A DNA stretch of 64,000 nt from NCBI GenBank assembly GCA_013397795.1, contig VZTJ01004198.1:1756568-1820567 (forward strand), given 5' to 3'. The translations under genes were made by a program, and so were the position numbers. Of the stretch, positions 9,201-19,476 are shown one piece after another. Numbering within the stretch: position 1 is the stretch's first letter; every line of letters starts with the position of its first letter. The notes under the pieces were generated by a model. It had not been told where the DNA came from, did not search any database, and saw nothing but the letters and a program-made list of their open reading frames with translations. The stretch comes from Orthonyx spaldingii (Eukaryota > Chordata > Aves > Passeriformes > Orthonychidae).

Positions 9201-11943
9201 TCCTTCCTTCAACTGTGAGTGGTGAATTTCCACCCACTTTGCATGAATCTGAGGGAAGATTTGGCCAAGCTCCTCTCTAAATGAAGCAAGCTGCACTCAA
9301 GATCTGTTTTGCATTTGAGAGACAGGGAGCCATGCTATCATCCTTTTCAGTATAAATAAACTACGGGGGAAAAACAGACTCTTATTTTATTACTGTTGGA
9401 ACTGGGAGGCACTTAAAATAACAAGCACTCAACAAAGTTCCTCAGCATCTACAGAAACTTTTAATCCTCCACGTGTTTGACTCCTCCATTGTAACTGGAT
9501 TCCACAAAGATGTGAAAGCCCCAAATACAACACAAGTCCCTTGTTAGCTCTGGAAACTGCTCTATCTGTAGCACAGGAAAAAAGGTCCCACTCATGGCTC
9601 CTCTTGTGTGACACATGAATCCTCAGAGATATTTTTCATCCCCTGCCCCATCACCATTCAGTTAAGTCAAGTGTTGCAACAGGCCTAAAATGTTCATCTG
9701 CTAGTGACAAGTCCCAATTACTTACTGCATGTCATGAAAAAACTAAGTATGGTCTTGGTTTGGGATATATAACTATGTGACATGATCAACTGAAAACATG
9801 TATTTGCAAAGAAATTCCTTTTTCCCATTTCTTATTATTTAATATTTAATATGGAGCCAACCTTTGAAGAGACAACCTCCCCTCCACAGGTGAGCCATTC
9901 ATGCAGTAAAAACAAAACAAAGCCACTAGGACTCACTTTTCCAGTCCGTTCTGCACAAGTTTCCTTGAGAGATGTGCTGTGCTAGTTCTGATAAAATAAA
10001 AGAGCCCAGGAATTCATGAGCACTATTGTAATCTTTAGATTACAAGGCTTTAATAAGATCCTGTTGTACTTCAACCTAAAATAAGGCCTTTTAAAGCTTT
10101 TATTGAAGGGAGAGAGCCAAGGGCAAGGGAAAAGTCATGTACCTGGAACTGATTAAAACCTTGAAAGGATCCAGGCTGTGGACTGGCTGGCTGGGGAAGC
10201 ACAACTGGTGGGCAGCAAGGTGGACAGAAGCCTGTCTTTGCTTCTGGTACTGCTCTTCTTCAGTTTTCCAGATACAATATCAGATGACAAATGTTTAGAT
10301 TTGAATTACTCCCACGTCAGAGTAATCTGGGCTGGCAAGGGCATCTGGAGATCACCGGTCCAGCTGCCTGCTCCAAGCCAATCAATGTCAGAGCTATGGT
10401 ACATGGCTCAGGGTTTCTCCCAGGCATGTGTGCCAGCATGTGAGTAACCTCTTGATGAAAGTGTTCTGCCTTACACCTAAATGGAATTTGCCTTACAACA
10501 ACTTGTGCCACTGCCCTGAAAAGAGCTATTGGATCCTCTCTGCCCCCCAGCAACTGCTTCTCCACCCAAAGCCAGCCCAGCTCTCAGTCTCCTGGGCACC
10601 CCAGCTGCCCTCCATGAGACTTCCCCGGTTTGTCAGTGTACTGGGAAGACCATCACCACCACCACCACCACTGCACACAGCACCCAACTTTGCCTTTTTT
10701 TTGTTATGAATGACTTTTCATAGGTGGAGGTATTTTATTTTCCTTATCTTGGACATTTAGGAGTGCAAGTGTTTGTGCAACAGGTACTGAAGTGGGGTTT
10801 TGGACTGTCCCTGGAATTTATGCTTTTGAAAAGCTACCAGGTATTGTGGGGTCACATGACATACAAGTTTCCACCCAGACAAACCAGTACTAGAAACCTT
10901 CTTGGGACAGATCCTAAGCTGATAACTAATATCAAGCCTCAAGCCCTGAAGAAGGGACGGAAAAGCAGCCACAGAGTTCCTCAAGCAGCCATTACTCTAC
11001 AGTATGACTTCACACCTCAAAACGAACCTAAGGACAAGCAGGTTCAGGTATGACAAGATCATCCCCTCTCTAGTCTTGGCATCTGAGCCTGATTACACAA
11101 GTAGGCTGAAGCCTGGAGGTGGGCAGGAGAGCGCGGTGTCCCTGTAAGGCTGTGTATGAGTGCTGGTGTCTCTTCCTGTGGCATCTTGCGCAGGGAATGT
11201 GCACCCACGGGTGAGGTTAAACGGGCAGCCCACACACTCCTGCAAGAACCATGACTCCCTGTGACAGTGCTGCCACTGCCTTGCTGGCAGCTTTCTCACT
11301 GCCCTTTATCACTGATGACACTTTTATTTATTTTTGGCAGACACCAAACACCTGGCTTACGAAGGAGAGCACGGCAGGTGCCCGGCGGAGTCAGTGTTAC
11401 CGTGCCTCCGGCAGCGGCGTGGGGCGGCGGGCGGTGCCGCTCCCTCCCGCACGGCTGGTGCTGCTGTCAGGTCCCTCCTCTGGGTCATGAGCGAACGCAC
11501 AGCTCGGCTGGGCGCCTCCAAAGCGCCCCTTCATGCGGCTGTGGCCACCGGGGAGATGTCGGTGAGGACAGCAGCCCAGGCCGCGCCGCTGAGCGGGCTG
11601 CGGGATCCCCAGCGATGCCGGCGCTCCCCGGGATGCGGGCACACACCAGCGCTGTGCCCAGCCTGCCCGACCCCTCGTCCGCACCCGCCAGGCCAGGCCC
11701 GGCTCAAGGACACCGCTGCAGGGTTTATTTCCTGCTCTGACGCTGCCTCCCGGCTCCAGCCAGGCAGGGAGCGCTCTGCGGAGACGCCGAGCCGGAGCCC
11801 CGGCCAGCCCCTTACCTCTCCCGCGGGGCGCCGGGGATGTAGTCGTACTTGGCGTGGATGTACTGCACGTAGCAGCAGTACAGCACGAAGGCCAGCAGGC
11901 AGAGGGCCAGCAGGAGCCCCCCCGCCGCCCATAGGGCCTCCAT
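100..11943 (-). CDS. CYP46A1: CYP46A-family cytochrome P450 (cholesterol 24-hydroxylase type), exons 1-12, in-frame TGA, 3' end outside window
   Basis: CYP46A1 hydroxylates cholesterol at C24 in the endoplasmic reticulum, mainly in neurons, allowing sterol export. Twelve exons (1188 coding bases, 396 codons) join in one frame. Visible parts: N-terminal hydrophobic anchor (about residues 3-25), the hinge YIPGAPRER, GHLP, the C-helix WRKQR (W136, R140), METFNEKAE, the I-helix AGHETSAN (A306-N313) across the exon 9/10 border, and the K-helix ESLR (E363-R366). The heme-binding FxxGxxxCxG loop is not in the window; human CYP46A1 has about 500 residues, so about 100 are missing. Codon 78 is TGA (7994-7996), which would stop translation unless it is an error. 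HHIPL1 lies upstream on the same strand, as in human. By-eye comparison with remembered human exons gives 14/37 (exon 7), about 31/55 (exon 8) and 23/37 (exon 12) identities, low enough that a CYP46A paralogue rather than the 1:1 orthologue is possible. Family assignment is firm; orthology and activity are not. Confidence 0.88.
211..2027. other. CYP46A intron 11
   Basis: Between exons 12 and 11. I see no conserved exon, clear repeat family or structured element here. Confidence 0.6.
2028..2112 (-). CDS. CYP46A1: CYP46A exon 11
   Basis: Acceptor ACTGCAG and donor GCAG|GTACAG bound 85 bases reading AQAEVDEVLGAKRDVDYEDL then GKLTYLSQ. Human has [27 protein letters not shown]. Intact. Confidence 0.9.
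2113..2556. other. CYP46A intron 10
   Basis: AT-rich intron between exons 11 and 10. Nothing recognisable. Confidence 0.6.
2557..2629 (-). CDS. CYP46A1: CYP46A exon 10 (I-helix GHETSAN)
   Basis: Acceptor ATCATTAG and donor AAAG|GTATGT bound 73 bases. They read GHETSANQMTFTVMALGQ then HPEILER. E309 and T310 are the acid/threonine pair of P450 oxygen activation and are present. Confidence 0.92.
2630..3820. other. CYP46A intron 9
   Basis: Holds a CR1 3' fragment (about 3045-3125) and a duplicated 14-mer GATGTTAATCATGA (3703-3716 and 3737-3750) close to the exon 9 donor. Otherwise unremarkable. Confidence 0.6.
3045..3125 (+). repeat. CR1 LINE 3'-end fragment
   Basis: The run GGAGGTTGGACCAGA, then CTTTCCAGCC, then a degenerate TCTGACTCTATGAT tail follows the 3' end of avian CR1 elements in sense orientation. 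Short and diverged, so an old truncated copy. Confidence 0.6.
3821..3883 (-). CDS. CYP46A1: CYP46A exon 9 (start of I-helix)
   Basis: Acceptor CGTGACAG and donor GCAG|GTCAGT bound 63 bases reading LEETQDDENILDNFITFFVA with G split over the border. It matches human QDDEGLLDNFVTFFIAG and begins the oxygen-activation helix. Confidence 0.92.
4200..4356 (-). CDS. CYP46A1: CYP46A exon 8
   Basis: Acceptor GTATTCAG and donor GATG|GTAAGG bound 157 bases. They read FMPGKQKLVKEVRESVRLL, then RRREAIQNGKEA and LDILTQILKGDG. Human has FLPGKRKQLREVRESIRFL and DILTQILKA. Intact. Confidence 0.92.
5128..5238 (-). CDS. CYP46A1: CYP46A exon 7
   Basis: Acceptor CTCCTCAG and donor CGG|GTCTGT bound 111 bases, 37 codons as in human. 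It starts VAFGLELNAL and ends KARIPLIR. This is the least conserved exon seen (14 of 37 identical to remembered human). The donor is placed by exon length and phase. Confidence 0.8.
5826..5964 (-). CDS. CYP46A1: CYP46A exon 6
   Basis: Acceptor TTGTTCAG and donor AAAG|GTACCA bound 139 bases. They read SYLIGLMETFNEKAEELM and end MSRVTMDIIAK, close to human METFNEKAEQL...YTAMDILAK. The donor is weak (+5 is C). Intact frame. Confidence 0.9.
6557..6643 (-). CDS. CYP46A1: CYP46A exon 5 (C-helix WxxxR)
   Basis: Acceptor GTGCCAG and donor GAAG|GTAAGG bound 87 bases. They encode GNGLVTVCNHEHWRKQRR followed by IMDPAFSR. W136 and R140 form the WxxxR motif, whose Arg usually contacts a heme propionate. 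Intact. Confidence 0.9.
7322..7395 (-). CDS. CYP46A1: CYP46A exon 4
   Basis: Acceptor GATTTTAG and donor GAGAG|GTAGGC bound 74 bases reading EFLMS...FSLFGER. This aligns with human KFLMS...TVFGER. Intact frame. Confidence 0.85.
7940..8021 (-). CDS. CYP46A1: CYP46A exon 3, contains in-frame TGA
   Basis: The acceptor is TTCTTACAG. The exon reads AEKYGPVV, TGA, MNAFHRVSLLIVSPEGVK and ends at a codon border with the weak donor GTACTG. The TGA (7994-7996) stands where human has Arg in GPVVRVNVFH. CGA to TGA is a single C-to-T change in a CpG context (GTACGA to GTATGA). The rest of the exon still matches the family. An in-frame ATG follows the TGA directly. Confidence 0.88.
8170..8400 (-). repeat. 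CR1 LINE 3' fragment, in CYP46A intron 2
   Basis: AGAATCATCAAGGTTGGAAG, then AGAGACCTTCAAGAGTATCT, then GTCCAACTGTCAACCCATGA is the antisense start of a CR1 3' end. Further in, GGCAGCTTATTCCAATG and TCTAATATCTAATCTGATCT match CR1 body. The element lies on the minus strand, the same orientation as the host gene. Confidence 0.85.
8534..8611 (-). CDS. CYP46A1: CYP46A exon 2
   Basis: Acceptor CTGCAG and donor GTG|GTAAGT bound 78 bases. With the two bases from exon 1 they read SFLFGHLP...FLEW, matching human FLLGHLP...FLDW and one residue shorter. No stop or shift. Confidence 0.88.
8612..11815. other. CYP46A intron 1
   Basis: The largest CYP46A intron in view (3.2 kb). It contains a short (CAC)n tract at 10654-10671 and runs into the CpG island from about 11370. 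No other exon or repeat recognised. Confidence 0.6.
10654..10671. repeat. (CAC)n trinucleotide tract
   Basis: Six consecutive CAC units inside intron 1; a minor microsatellite. Confidence 0.8.
11816..11943 (-). CDS. CYP46A1: CYP46A exon 1 (start codon, membrane anchor)
   Basis: The ATG is the complement of 11941-11943. It opens MEALWAAGGLLLALCLLAF, a leucine-rich membrane anchor, followed by a short tail and the Pro/Gly hinge YIPGAPRER. The donor is GAGAG|GTAAGG and the exon ends after two bases of codon 43. This start is chosen because it sits just before the anchor, as in human CYP46A1, and inside a CpG island. Confidence 0.9.
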
Positions 11944-12012
11944 CTCCGCTGCGAGCAAAGGGCGGCGGGGCGGGCCGGGAGAAGCCCCGGCTGCGGGCGG
12001 GGACGGCGCCGC

Positions 12013-12018
12013 TTAAAG
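12013..12018 (-). promoter_or_regulatory. TATA-like element upstream of CYP46A
   Basis: On the minus strand the bases read CTTTAA within GCTCTTTAAGCGG, about 70 bases upstream of the ATG and next to GC boxes. It could position transcription, but the match is weak and GC-box-driven initiation is equally likely. Confidence 0.35.
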
Positions 12019-12100
12019 AGCCCGGCGGCGGCTCGGCAACACCCGCACGGCGTGTGCCGCGGAGTACCGCTGTGGGTATGGGCCAGAGCAGCGCACCAAG

Positions 12101-12461
12101 ATGCCCAGAGGGCTGGAGCACCTGTCTTGTGAAGACAGGATGAGACAGTCGGGGCTGTTCAGCCCGGAGAATAGAAGGCTCCGGGGAGACCTTATTGCGG
12201 GGGCTGCAAGAGAGCTGGAGAGGGACTTGTTACAGATTCATGTAGTGATACGACAAGGGAGAGTGGCTTTGAACTCAAAGAACGTAGATCTAGCCTAGAT
12301 ATTAGGAATAAATTCTTTACTGTGAGGCTAGTGAGGCACTGGCACAGGTTGCCCAGGGAAGTTGTGGATGCCCCATCCCTGGAAGTGTTCAAAACCAGGT
12401 TGAATGGGGCTTTGAGCAATGTGGTTCCTTCCAACCCAAACCACTCAATGATTTTATGATG
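12101..12461 (+). repeat. CR1 LINE 3' fragment beside the CYP46A promoter
   Basis: CAGAGGGCTGGAGCACCTGT, GTTCAGCCCGGAGAATAGAA, GGCTCCGGGGAGACCTTATT and GCCCCATCCCTGGAAGTG are classic CR1 3' sequence, ending in CCTTCCAACCCAAACCACTC and a degenerate ATGATTTTATGAT tail. Two internal deletions relative to the usual consensus mark it as old. A short (TG)n follows. It is head-to-head with CYP46A. Confidence 0.93.
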
Positions 12462-12899
12462 TGTGTGTGTATGGATATATGCTTTCCTGGGTGGAGATGG
12501 TGCTTTGCACAAGTGCATGAGGAGGTCGGGAAGGATGCTGCACCTTCCTATGTTTGTTTACAAAAATGTTTTAAGTAGGGCTCATATCTGAAGGCTGCTA
12601 GACAAACCAAGCATACCAGGACAAGGAAGGCAGAGGCTTTTTCTTGATTTTTGACTGTTTAAATTAGAAGAGACAAAGGGAATACACTGTTGATGCCTGT
12701 AGGAATCATTAAATGAAGGTTTTTAGAGCAGTCTGCTTTGGGCACCATGTTATGCAATATACTCATTCCTCATCCAGACACAGGAATGAGAGATAATACT
12801 GTTTTATTCAAAGCAGGTAATCTAAAGCTCACTGACACAAATTACATGAAGATTGCAGGACACAAGGGGTGAAGCCATAAAATGGTGGGAATTCATTTC

Positions 12900-13480
12900 T
12901 GATGAATGAAAAGTAATGCATGGGGAAAGATAAATTATGTCTATACGTATCCATATACATGCAAGCAGTTATATATATTTAGTGGTGGTACTTATTCAGG
13001 AATTTCAATTTACTGCTCAATACAGATCAAAGAAGCAAGCAGAGCATTGACAGTGATTAGAAAAGGGGGAGCAAGCAAAACAGGATGCCTGAATGTACTG
13101 GAATATAGAGGCCTGGATAAACCTGGGGCACACCTAGCATGTGTGAATATCCCACACATTCTTCCTACCAACCAGCAGAGATGTACAGGATGAACAGGTT
13201 AGGCCTCAAACTGGAAAAAGGATGAGTGAGGGAGGTTATGACAGGAGTCAGGAAAACCACCAATGGTTTGGAGATAAATACGGACAAACTAAGTCATTTC
13301 TTTGCATAATTCAAGAAAAAGGAGGCACGGAAATGATCCAGCAGCAGGTGGAAAAGAGGAATACATTTTTCACAATCCATTTATTGCTCAGGGCAACTTA
13401 GTGGCTAACATCTACCGGCCAACTTCAACTAAACCTGCCATGGAAACACAGATCACAAAACGCTGGAAAACCAGAGCAGA
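12900..13480 (+). repeat. Probable ancient CR1/L3-like LINE 3' region
   Basis: Ordered matches to the amniote CR1 consensus found in turtles and crocodiles: AAAAGTAATGCATGGGGAAA, CAAGCAAAACAGGATGCCTG, CTCAAACTGGAAAAAGGATG, GGAGGTTATGACAGGAGTC, CAGCAGGTGGAAAAGAGGAA and TTTTTCACAATCCATTTATT. Order and spacing fit, but divergence is high and boundaries are uncertain. Confidence 0.5.
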
Positions 13481-14230
13481 TTACAGGAATTGCACTGGCT
13501 GTGTAGTGTGGGCAAGGCTAAAGAAAGAAATCAGTGACCTTAGAGGGTGACAGGGATTTTCTTTTGAAGTCTCCAGAAACCAGCACCTCTCCCGGCAGGC
13601 ATGGCTGAAGCCTGCCCATGTCTGGGTCACAACAGCCCAGGACGCCCTGGAGAGGCAGAAGGACCAGAAACTCCTCAGAAAATTGTGAAAGCTGTGAAAG
13701 CCCATCAGGAGTTCCTGAGCTTTTTCTTTTGGCTGACCACCATGCTCAGCAGAGGAGAGGAAAACTACTTGAGTTGGCCTTTGAGAACAAATACACCTGA
13801 TCACTTCATCTCCAGCCTGCAGGTGGGCAGAGCCGCTGCAGAGCTCCAGGGAACGTGCTTGGAGACCAGCCTTGCTCTTCTGGCTTCACATCACATAGCA
13901 GAAGGGTTTGGTAGTAATGCCACACAATGACCTCAGAGAAACAATGTCTCTTAATGACAGTTAAGTGGTACAAAATATTAGAAACCAGAATCTCCAGCTG
14001 TTACCATGTAACACAATGGAGCAAAAGCTGGTGGTATTTTTAATAATATTATTTGGTTTTCTGTTACATTCAATGTTAACATTGATTTTTCTTGACCTGG
14101 TAGTTTCTTCTTTGGCTCAAAATAATTGCCTAACAACCCCTAATTATTTTTCCATCTGTCCTGAGTACATATTCTCAAATACCATCATTATTATCTAACT
14201 ATTGCTTTTGTTTATCTTAATTGAAACTAC

Positions 14231-14250
14231 TTTTTTTTTTTTTTTTTTTT
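14231..14250. repeat. Poly-T tract (20 T)
   Basis: Twenty uninterrupted T residues on the plus strand. No recognisable SINE or LINE body is attached, so it is probably a simple homopolymer. Confidence 0.8.
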
Positions 14251-14889
14251 CCTATTAAGGCTGTGGTTTTAAAACCACTTGTTTTCAGAAATAAAGTTAC
14301 CATTCCTTCCCACTGGTCAGGCAGTACATATAATGATATCATGGTATGAATATCCATCAGTAGGAAAGATATAGCTGATAGCAAGAATAGCATTACCCAG
14401 AGAAAGTTTAAAAACTAAAGTTAGCTGGTGAAACCATGTCTTTAAAGACATTCAATGAACTTCCTGATGAACCACTGATTTTCTGAGTTTCATCAATGTT
14501 TTTTCTGCATACTTCAAGAATAGATTGTATCTATCTGTAAGTTGTTCTTTCATTTGGAATCAGTCTCAGAATAAAACCTGTGAAAAATTCCTTCTTGTAC
14601 CTTGTTTGTGAGCAGCTCACATATTTGGTATTTTGTACATTTTGATGGGAAAGAAAGGCTATGTGATACAGTTCTGATCCCTGAGTAGATCAGGTAAGGT
14701 CTCAAAATTAAGCTTTTCAGGCAAATATAATTATCAGCTGATAATCCCCTAAGTATTCAGCCTGGGTACATTGCAGAAATGATTTAATTTTCCATGCTTT
14801 AAAGATGAACTTTTATAAAAACTTTTTTGTGTGTTCCAACAGACTTTAATACAGCCTTTTGCTTTTATTCTAACGTGTTTCTATACCCC

Positions 14890-15130
14890 TGCGTGAAGGA
14901 CATGATCCCACGGCGCTCCTGTGTGTAGGATCTGCCCGGGAGCCCCGCGCTGCACTGGGAGGAAGGAGCAGGGCTGAAGGAAGGGCTGGGCTCCCCGTCT
15001 GTCCCCGTCTTGCTGGGGAATGAACTGCCACCGCGTGGACACTCTGCCAGCCTGCACATCCCCGCAAACACCAGGAGCTGGAGAGATTTTGGGAGCCGAT
15101 CGGAGGAGCAGAGAGCTGGGAACTGTTAAC
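14890..15130. other. Small GC-rich, CpG-containing patch
   Basis: A local rise in G+C and CpG (CCACGGCGCTCC, GCCCCGCGCTGC, CACCGCGTGG, GCCGATCGG) inside AT-rich intergenic DNA. It could be a decayed or minor promoter or simply a GC-rich segment. No exon seen. Confidence 0.35.
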
Positions 15131-18100
15131 AGGTGAAGTTCCAAGGTGAATTTGAAAAGATGGTGAGACATAGGGTTGGTCGGAAGTCCTGCTCTCTTTT
15201 GCTTGGCTTTTCACGGCTATTTAGATTTGAAAATATATTCTGTTCTCTCTCTGAAGGTTGTTTAATCTGTAAGTGAGGACAGCAAGGAGAAGGCACAGCA
15301 TAGGCACTCTTGTACTGGGAAACGCCTTCAGCAGCACACCAATAGCCAGAGGGTTGGGCGTTCTGGTCACTCAGAATTTACCACGGCAGATGTGGACAGG
15401 AAAACGCTCATAAAAAGTTAATAATGATAAATGAGCTGATCTAAAACCAGACCTTCAGGCACAGATGACGCTGGATACAGGAGTCAAACTTGGCAAAACA
15501 AATTCTGCAGTGGCTTAGATGTTACTATAACATTTTCCAGCATGGAGAGGACAAGTAAATGGCAAGATGTTAATAATAACAAAACCAGAAAACAGTCTAA
15601 CAGTTTAGTGATTGCCAACAGTTAATGTCCCTGAGGAACAAACTACTTGATGTAATACTTGTACAACTGACTGAACGCTACAGGCTTTTTCTTTTTCTTT
15701 TTTGTTAAAAATAGCATCCGTATTTACCACATTATTGTAAAGGAATGATTGCCATTTCCATCATAGCTGCTTTTCTGACAACATTGAAACATTGCTCGAG
15801 GCAGCTCTATCTATACACCTGTGCCCCAGACATGAGAACCTTGGGAAAGTCATGTATGAGGCAGCAAGGTATGAACACACATCAGATGCGTCCCATGTCT
15901 TGTTTGTTTACAGAGGAAAAAGCTGTGATTTCTTAAAGATTAAATTTGGAATGCAGTTGGTAGTTATCAAAAGATGCTTACATCTCTTTTAATATAGAAA
16001 AATGTATGTTTATATCTAAAAGTATCTAAGGGGGCCAATGCATCTCACATGCCAAGATGACCTTCTAGAGGGGACTACTGACATATTTCCAAGAGAAAAG
16101 CAGACATGGATATTGATATGTTGTGACTGTTTTCCTCCTCTGCGCTTCTGAATTTCTATGTTGACCACACCCAAACAGTGACAGGCTGAGCTCTCCTACA
16201 GAGGGATGGATTGGTGCTGGGAACTGTTCCCCACACAGCCACATCAATGCTAACACGTGAAAGAAGGGGCAGCCTGAGCTGGGCACATCCCTGTGGGCGT
16301 TTTGGGTTTGGGCCCTGGGACAGGGCAGGCGTTCAGGAGCTGCTGTTCTCCCCAGGCCATCATAAAGCCCAACACAAAGGTCTAACTGGTGAGAGGTGGG
16401 GGAGAGCAATAGGGGAGATAAAGGCAAGAGAAACACGATGGCAGCATGTGAAGCTGGGGCCCCAGGCGCATCTTTGCCCGCAGTGCCAGTGTCACCCACT
16501 GTGCCACCACTGAGCTTTCTGAACTTGAGTCATGTCTTCAGTACAATCTGATTATTGTGCTTATTGATGTGGAACATGTGCCTCATGCTGTTCATGTTGT
16601 GCAGCCTGACACAGAGAGGCTGGGCAGAGCCCAGATTCCCCTGACATGGAGGATATCCTCATGGCAAGCTCCATCCAGGGCTCAGCGCCCAGGAGGTTTT
16701 GCCAGCATTTGAGTGAGAACCCCTGATACAACACCCTGCCTATTTCACTATCCCTCCACTGCTTGGGCAGCAAGCTCTAAAGATTACTCCTAGATATGTT
16801 GGGAAGATTTATCCGTTCTTGGAAAGAGCATGGTAAGTTCAAATGAAGATAATGTCCTACAACACAGTGTGACAGTGCTCAGGCTGGCTGCTGGGCACCA
16901 CAAGGATGTAAGTGGAAAATCTGGAGCTCTGGGCAGAGCTGCTCTGCCTTGGAGGTGGAGAAAAAGACATGGAAAGGCTGAGTCTACACTGTTCCCTTAC
17001 AGATATGCTGGATCCTCTATGTGATGCAGCTGTGCTAACTTAAGGAAAGGAAAGACATGTAAGGAAAAATGGAGGTGCTCCAGTTTCAGTCCCAGAGTTG
17101 AATCAGGAGAGAAGGCAATAAACCATATTGCTACCAGACAAAAGTTTGGGACTGCCACATAGTACATGCAGAAGACTGGTTGCACTGTGGGCTATTTTAA
17201 GATTTATCGTGAATTAGCATCCAGGAAGTATACTGTCATGTTCAAGTGTAGCAGCAGGGCTTAGTTTATCTAATGCTTAATTGGTGTGACATCCTGCTAT
17301 ATAAAAATGATATCAATAAGAATCCTATTAAACAACAGATGAGATAGCAGATATTTAAATGCATGTGTGCTTTAAATAGTACAGGCTCATAATTTAAATA
17401 CCAGTGAACTAGACTGACAGATACCGGGATTTAGAACAGATATACTTTAAACTTGGAAGGGACCACAGTGGTCAGAAATACCTTTCCAGCACCACAGCAG
17501 CGTACTGAGCTGGCAGGCACAGACATGCACATACAGAGCCATGTGTGCTGAGCTGGCTCCATCCTATTTGAATACCTTCCCCACTCAGTGTAGGCCGGGA
17601 GAAAGGAGAAGAGGAAAAAAAACCCCTTACTTACAAGTCTTGTCTCTTTCTCTGCTGATAAATATTTCCCTGTGAAGCTGGCAGCACCCATGCAGCAGCC
17701 ATGCAGCAGCAAACACGGAGGATGCAGGGCTGTGGCACACACTGCCAGCACAGCCAGGCACAGCTCACTGTCACCCACAGCTGCTCCCTGGGGGCTGCTT
17801 TCCCTGTGCCACCAGAGCCTGTGTGTCACCCTGCCTGCCAGCCAGGGGTGGTGGCAATCGCCACCAGCAGTACCCAGGATGTACCTGGCCTCTGCTTGTT
17901 CTCAGACGGTTCAAATGGACTAAAGCAGGTGTAGAGTAACTAATAGTTAAATTGGGAAAAGAGTACTTAATACTTAGAAAATGATGGTGAAATTCCTGCC
18001 TAATTCGTCTGTGGCAGAGATCCTGGAATCACCTCAATTCCTTTAGGGTAACTTTTACTGTGCAGGTCTTTTTTTCTACCCAGAAGTTTTGAGGTATAAC

Positions 18101-19470
18101 TATGACCAAGATTCTCCTTAAAATCTCCCAGCTGAAATTTGGCTAAGGAGCCAAAAGAAGCGGAAGAGGAATTTGGAAAAAAGAAAGATTGTATCTCAAC
18201 CTTCCATTTTCTTCCAGCCCTCTAGTCCTGCCAACTCAATAGGTTCCAACTCTTTTAACAGAAGAATGTACAAAGGACTCTCTTGTTCCCTGAACATTTT
18301 GATGTGCCTGAAGTGAATTTCTGCCCTTGAAACAAATGAGTTTGCTACTTCACTGCAATGGGAAAGGCCTAATAAGTCTGGTGCCTGATGGCATTTGTAG
18401 GTTTTCAAACAAAACGAGAGTAGTACTCAAAAGGCACTTTATACATCTGTTCTCCCTTTATACTTCATAAGAAGTAGGGGGAAGTACTTTTATTTGGATC
18501 ATCTGGTTTTGTATATTGAAGGTGTTCTTTAATATCAAAAAGAATTTAACGAGAATTTATCGGAAAGTTCAGGAAAAATATTTAAAACAAATTAATTTAC
18601 CCTATACATATTTTAGGCTTAAGAAGACACTGTCAACTCAAAATTGGGGAATTAAAATAAATATGCACAGTAAGAGCTTGAGATACAAGATTTAGCGTGT
18701 GAACTTTTCTGGACACACTGGTCATTCTGCATTTGAGTTTTTTGGGGGTTTTTTTTTGTCTTTCTCATGTTCTTGTGTGAGAAGCAAGACAAAACCTATC
18801 CTGATTACACCAGGGAAAACAAATAACCAGGCAAAATGCTTTCATAAGAGAACATGTGTCTCCAATCACCACTCAGGTGAAAAACACATTTCAGACAAAA
18901 TAGGGTTGCTTTTGCTTGCTTTTTTTTTTTTAATATCCTCTAAAAAGGGGTAAATATTACAAGATTATTGCCCCAATGTATTATTTCTTGTCTAGTCATT
19001 CACACCTGTGAAAAACTGAATGAAAAAACATGTGCCTTCATAAAGCTTGAGTAAGTGGAGAAACATGTACAAAGTATCTTCAGAGTTAAACTAAATGATC
19101 CTCTTCATGTAAAAAGGGAGAGATTTTCAATCCTATTCATGTAAAGGGGGTCAGATTTTCTTTTCACTTAGGCTAATGTAAACTGCAGAAATATTTTCCA
19201 TGCAGGACGGTATGATTTCTTTTAAATGATCTGATTTTGCGTATCCTTGATGACCAATAGGTTTATACCAATAAAAAGCATTACAGAAAAATAATTTTCC
19301 TTTAAACTGGTGAGTGGAAAGTTAAAAAAATATATACTTTTGTAATTTGCAAAGAAAGGCACAGATTTGGAAAGGCACTTCCTTAGAAACCTCAGCTCAA
19401 AGCTGCAGGTGGCAAAGCAAGGCAAACAACGCAAATGCTTCCATAAGAGTGAAACATGGTCACTTGGGAA

Positions 19471-19476
19471 TTTATT
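19471..19476 (-). terminator. Candidate HHIPL1 poly(A) signal
   Basis: The minus strand reads AATAAA about 365 bases after the HHIPL1 stop codon. It is the first canonical hexamer I find downstream. Real 3' ends may lie further along. Confidence 0.35.

Larger units (their letters stand above)
11370..12075. promoter_or_regulatory. CpG island at CYP46A exon 1
   Basis: The stretch is rich in G+C and CpG compared with flanking DNA and covers the start exon. GC boxes read on the plus strand are GGGGCGGG (11967-11974) and GGGCGGGG (11995-12002). Long reading frames here on both strands come from high GC, not from genes. Confidence 0.75.
12462..19470. other. Intergenic region between HHIPL1 and CYP46A
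   Basis: About 7 kb. It contains a probable ancient CR1/L3-like LINE (about 12900-13480), a poly-T tract (14231-14250) and a GC-rich patch (about 14890-15130). No exon was recognised; the small reading frames have no family features. Confidence 0.6.

Noticed and set aside
11334..12143. Plus-strand open frame of 269 codons over the CYP46A CpG island
   Set aside because: Low-complexity Arg/Gly/Ala/Pro composition, antisense to exon 1 and running into a CR1; typical of high-GC DNA with few stops.
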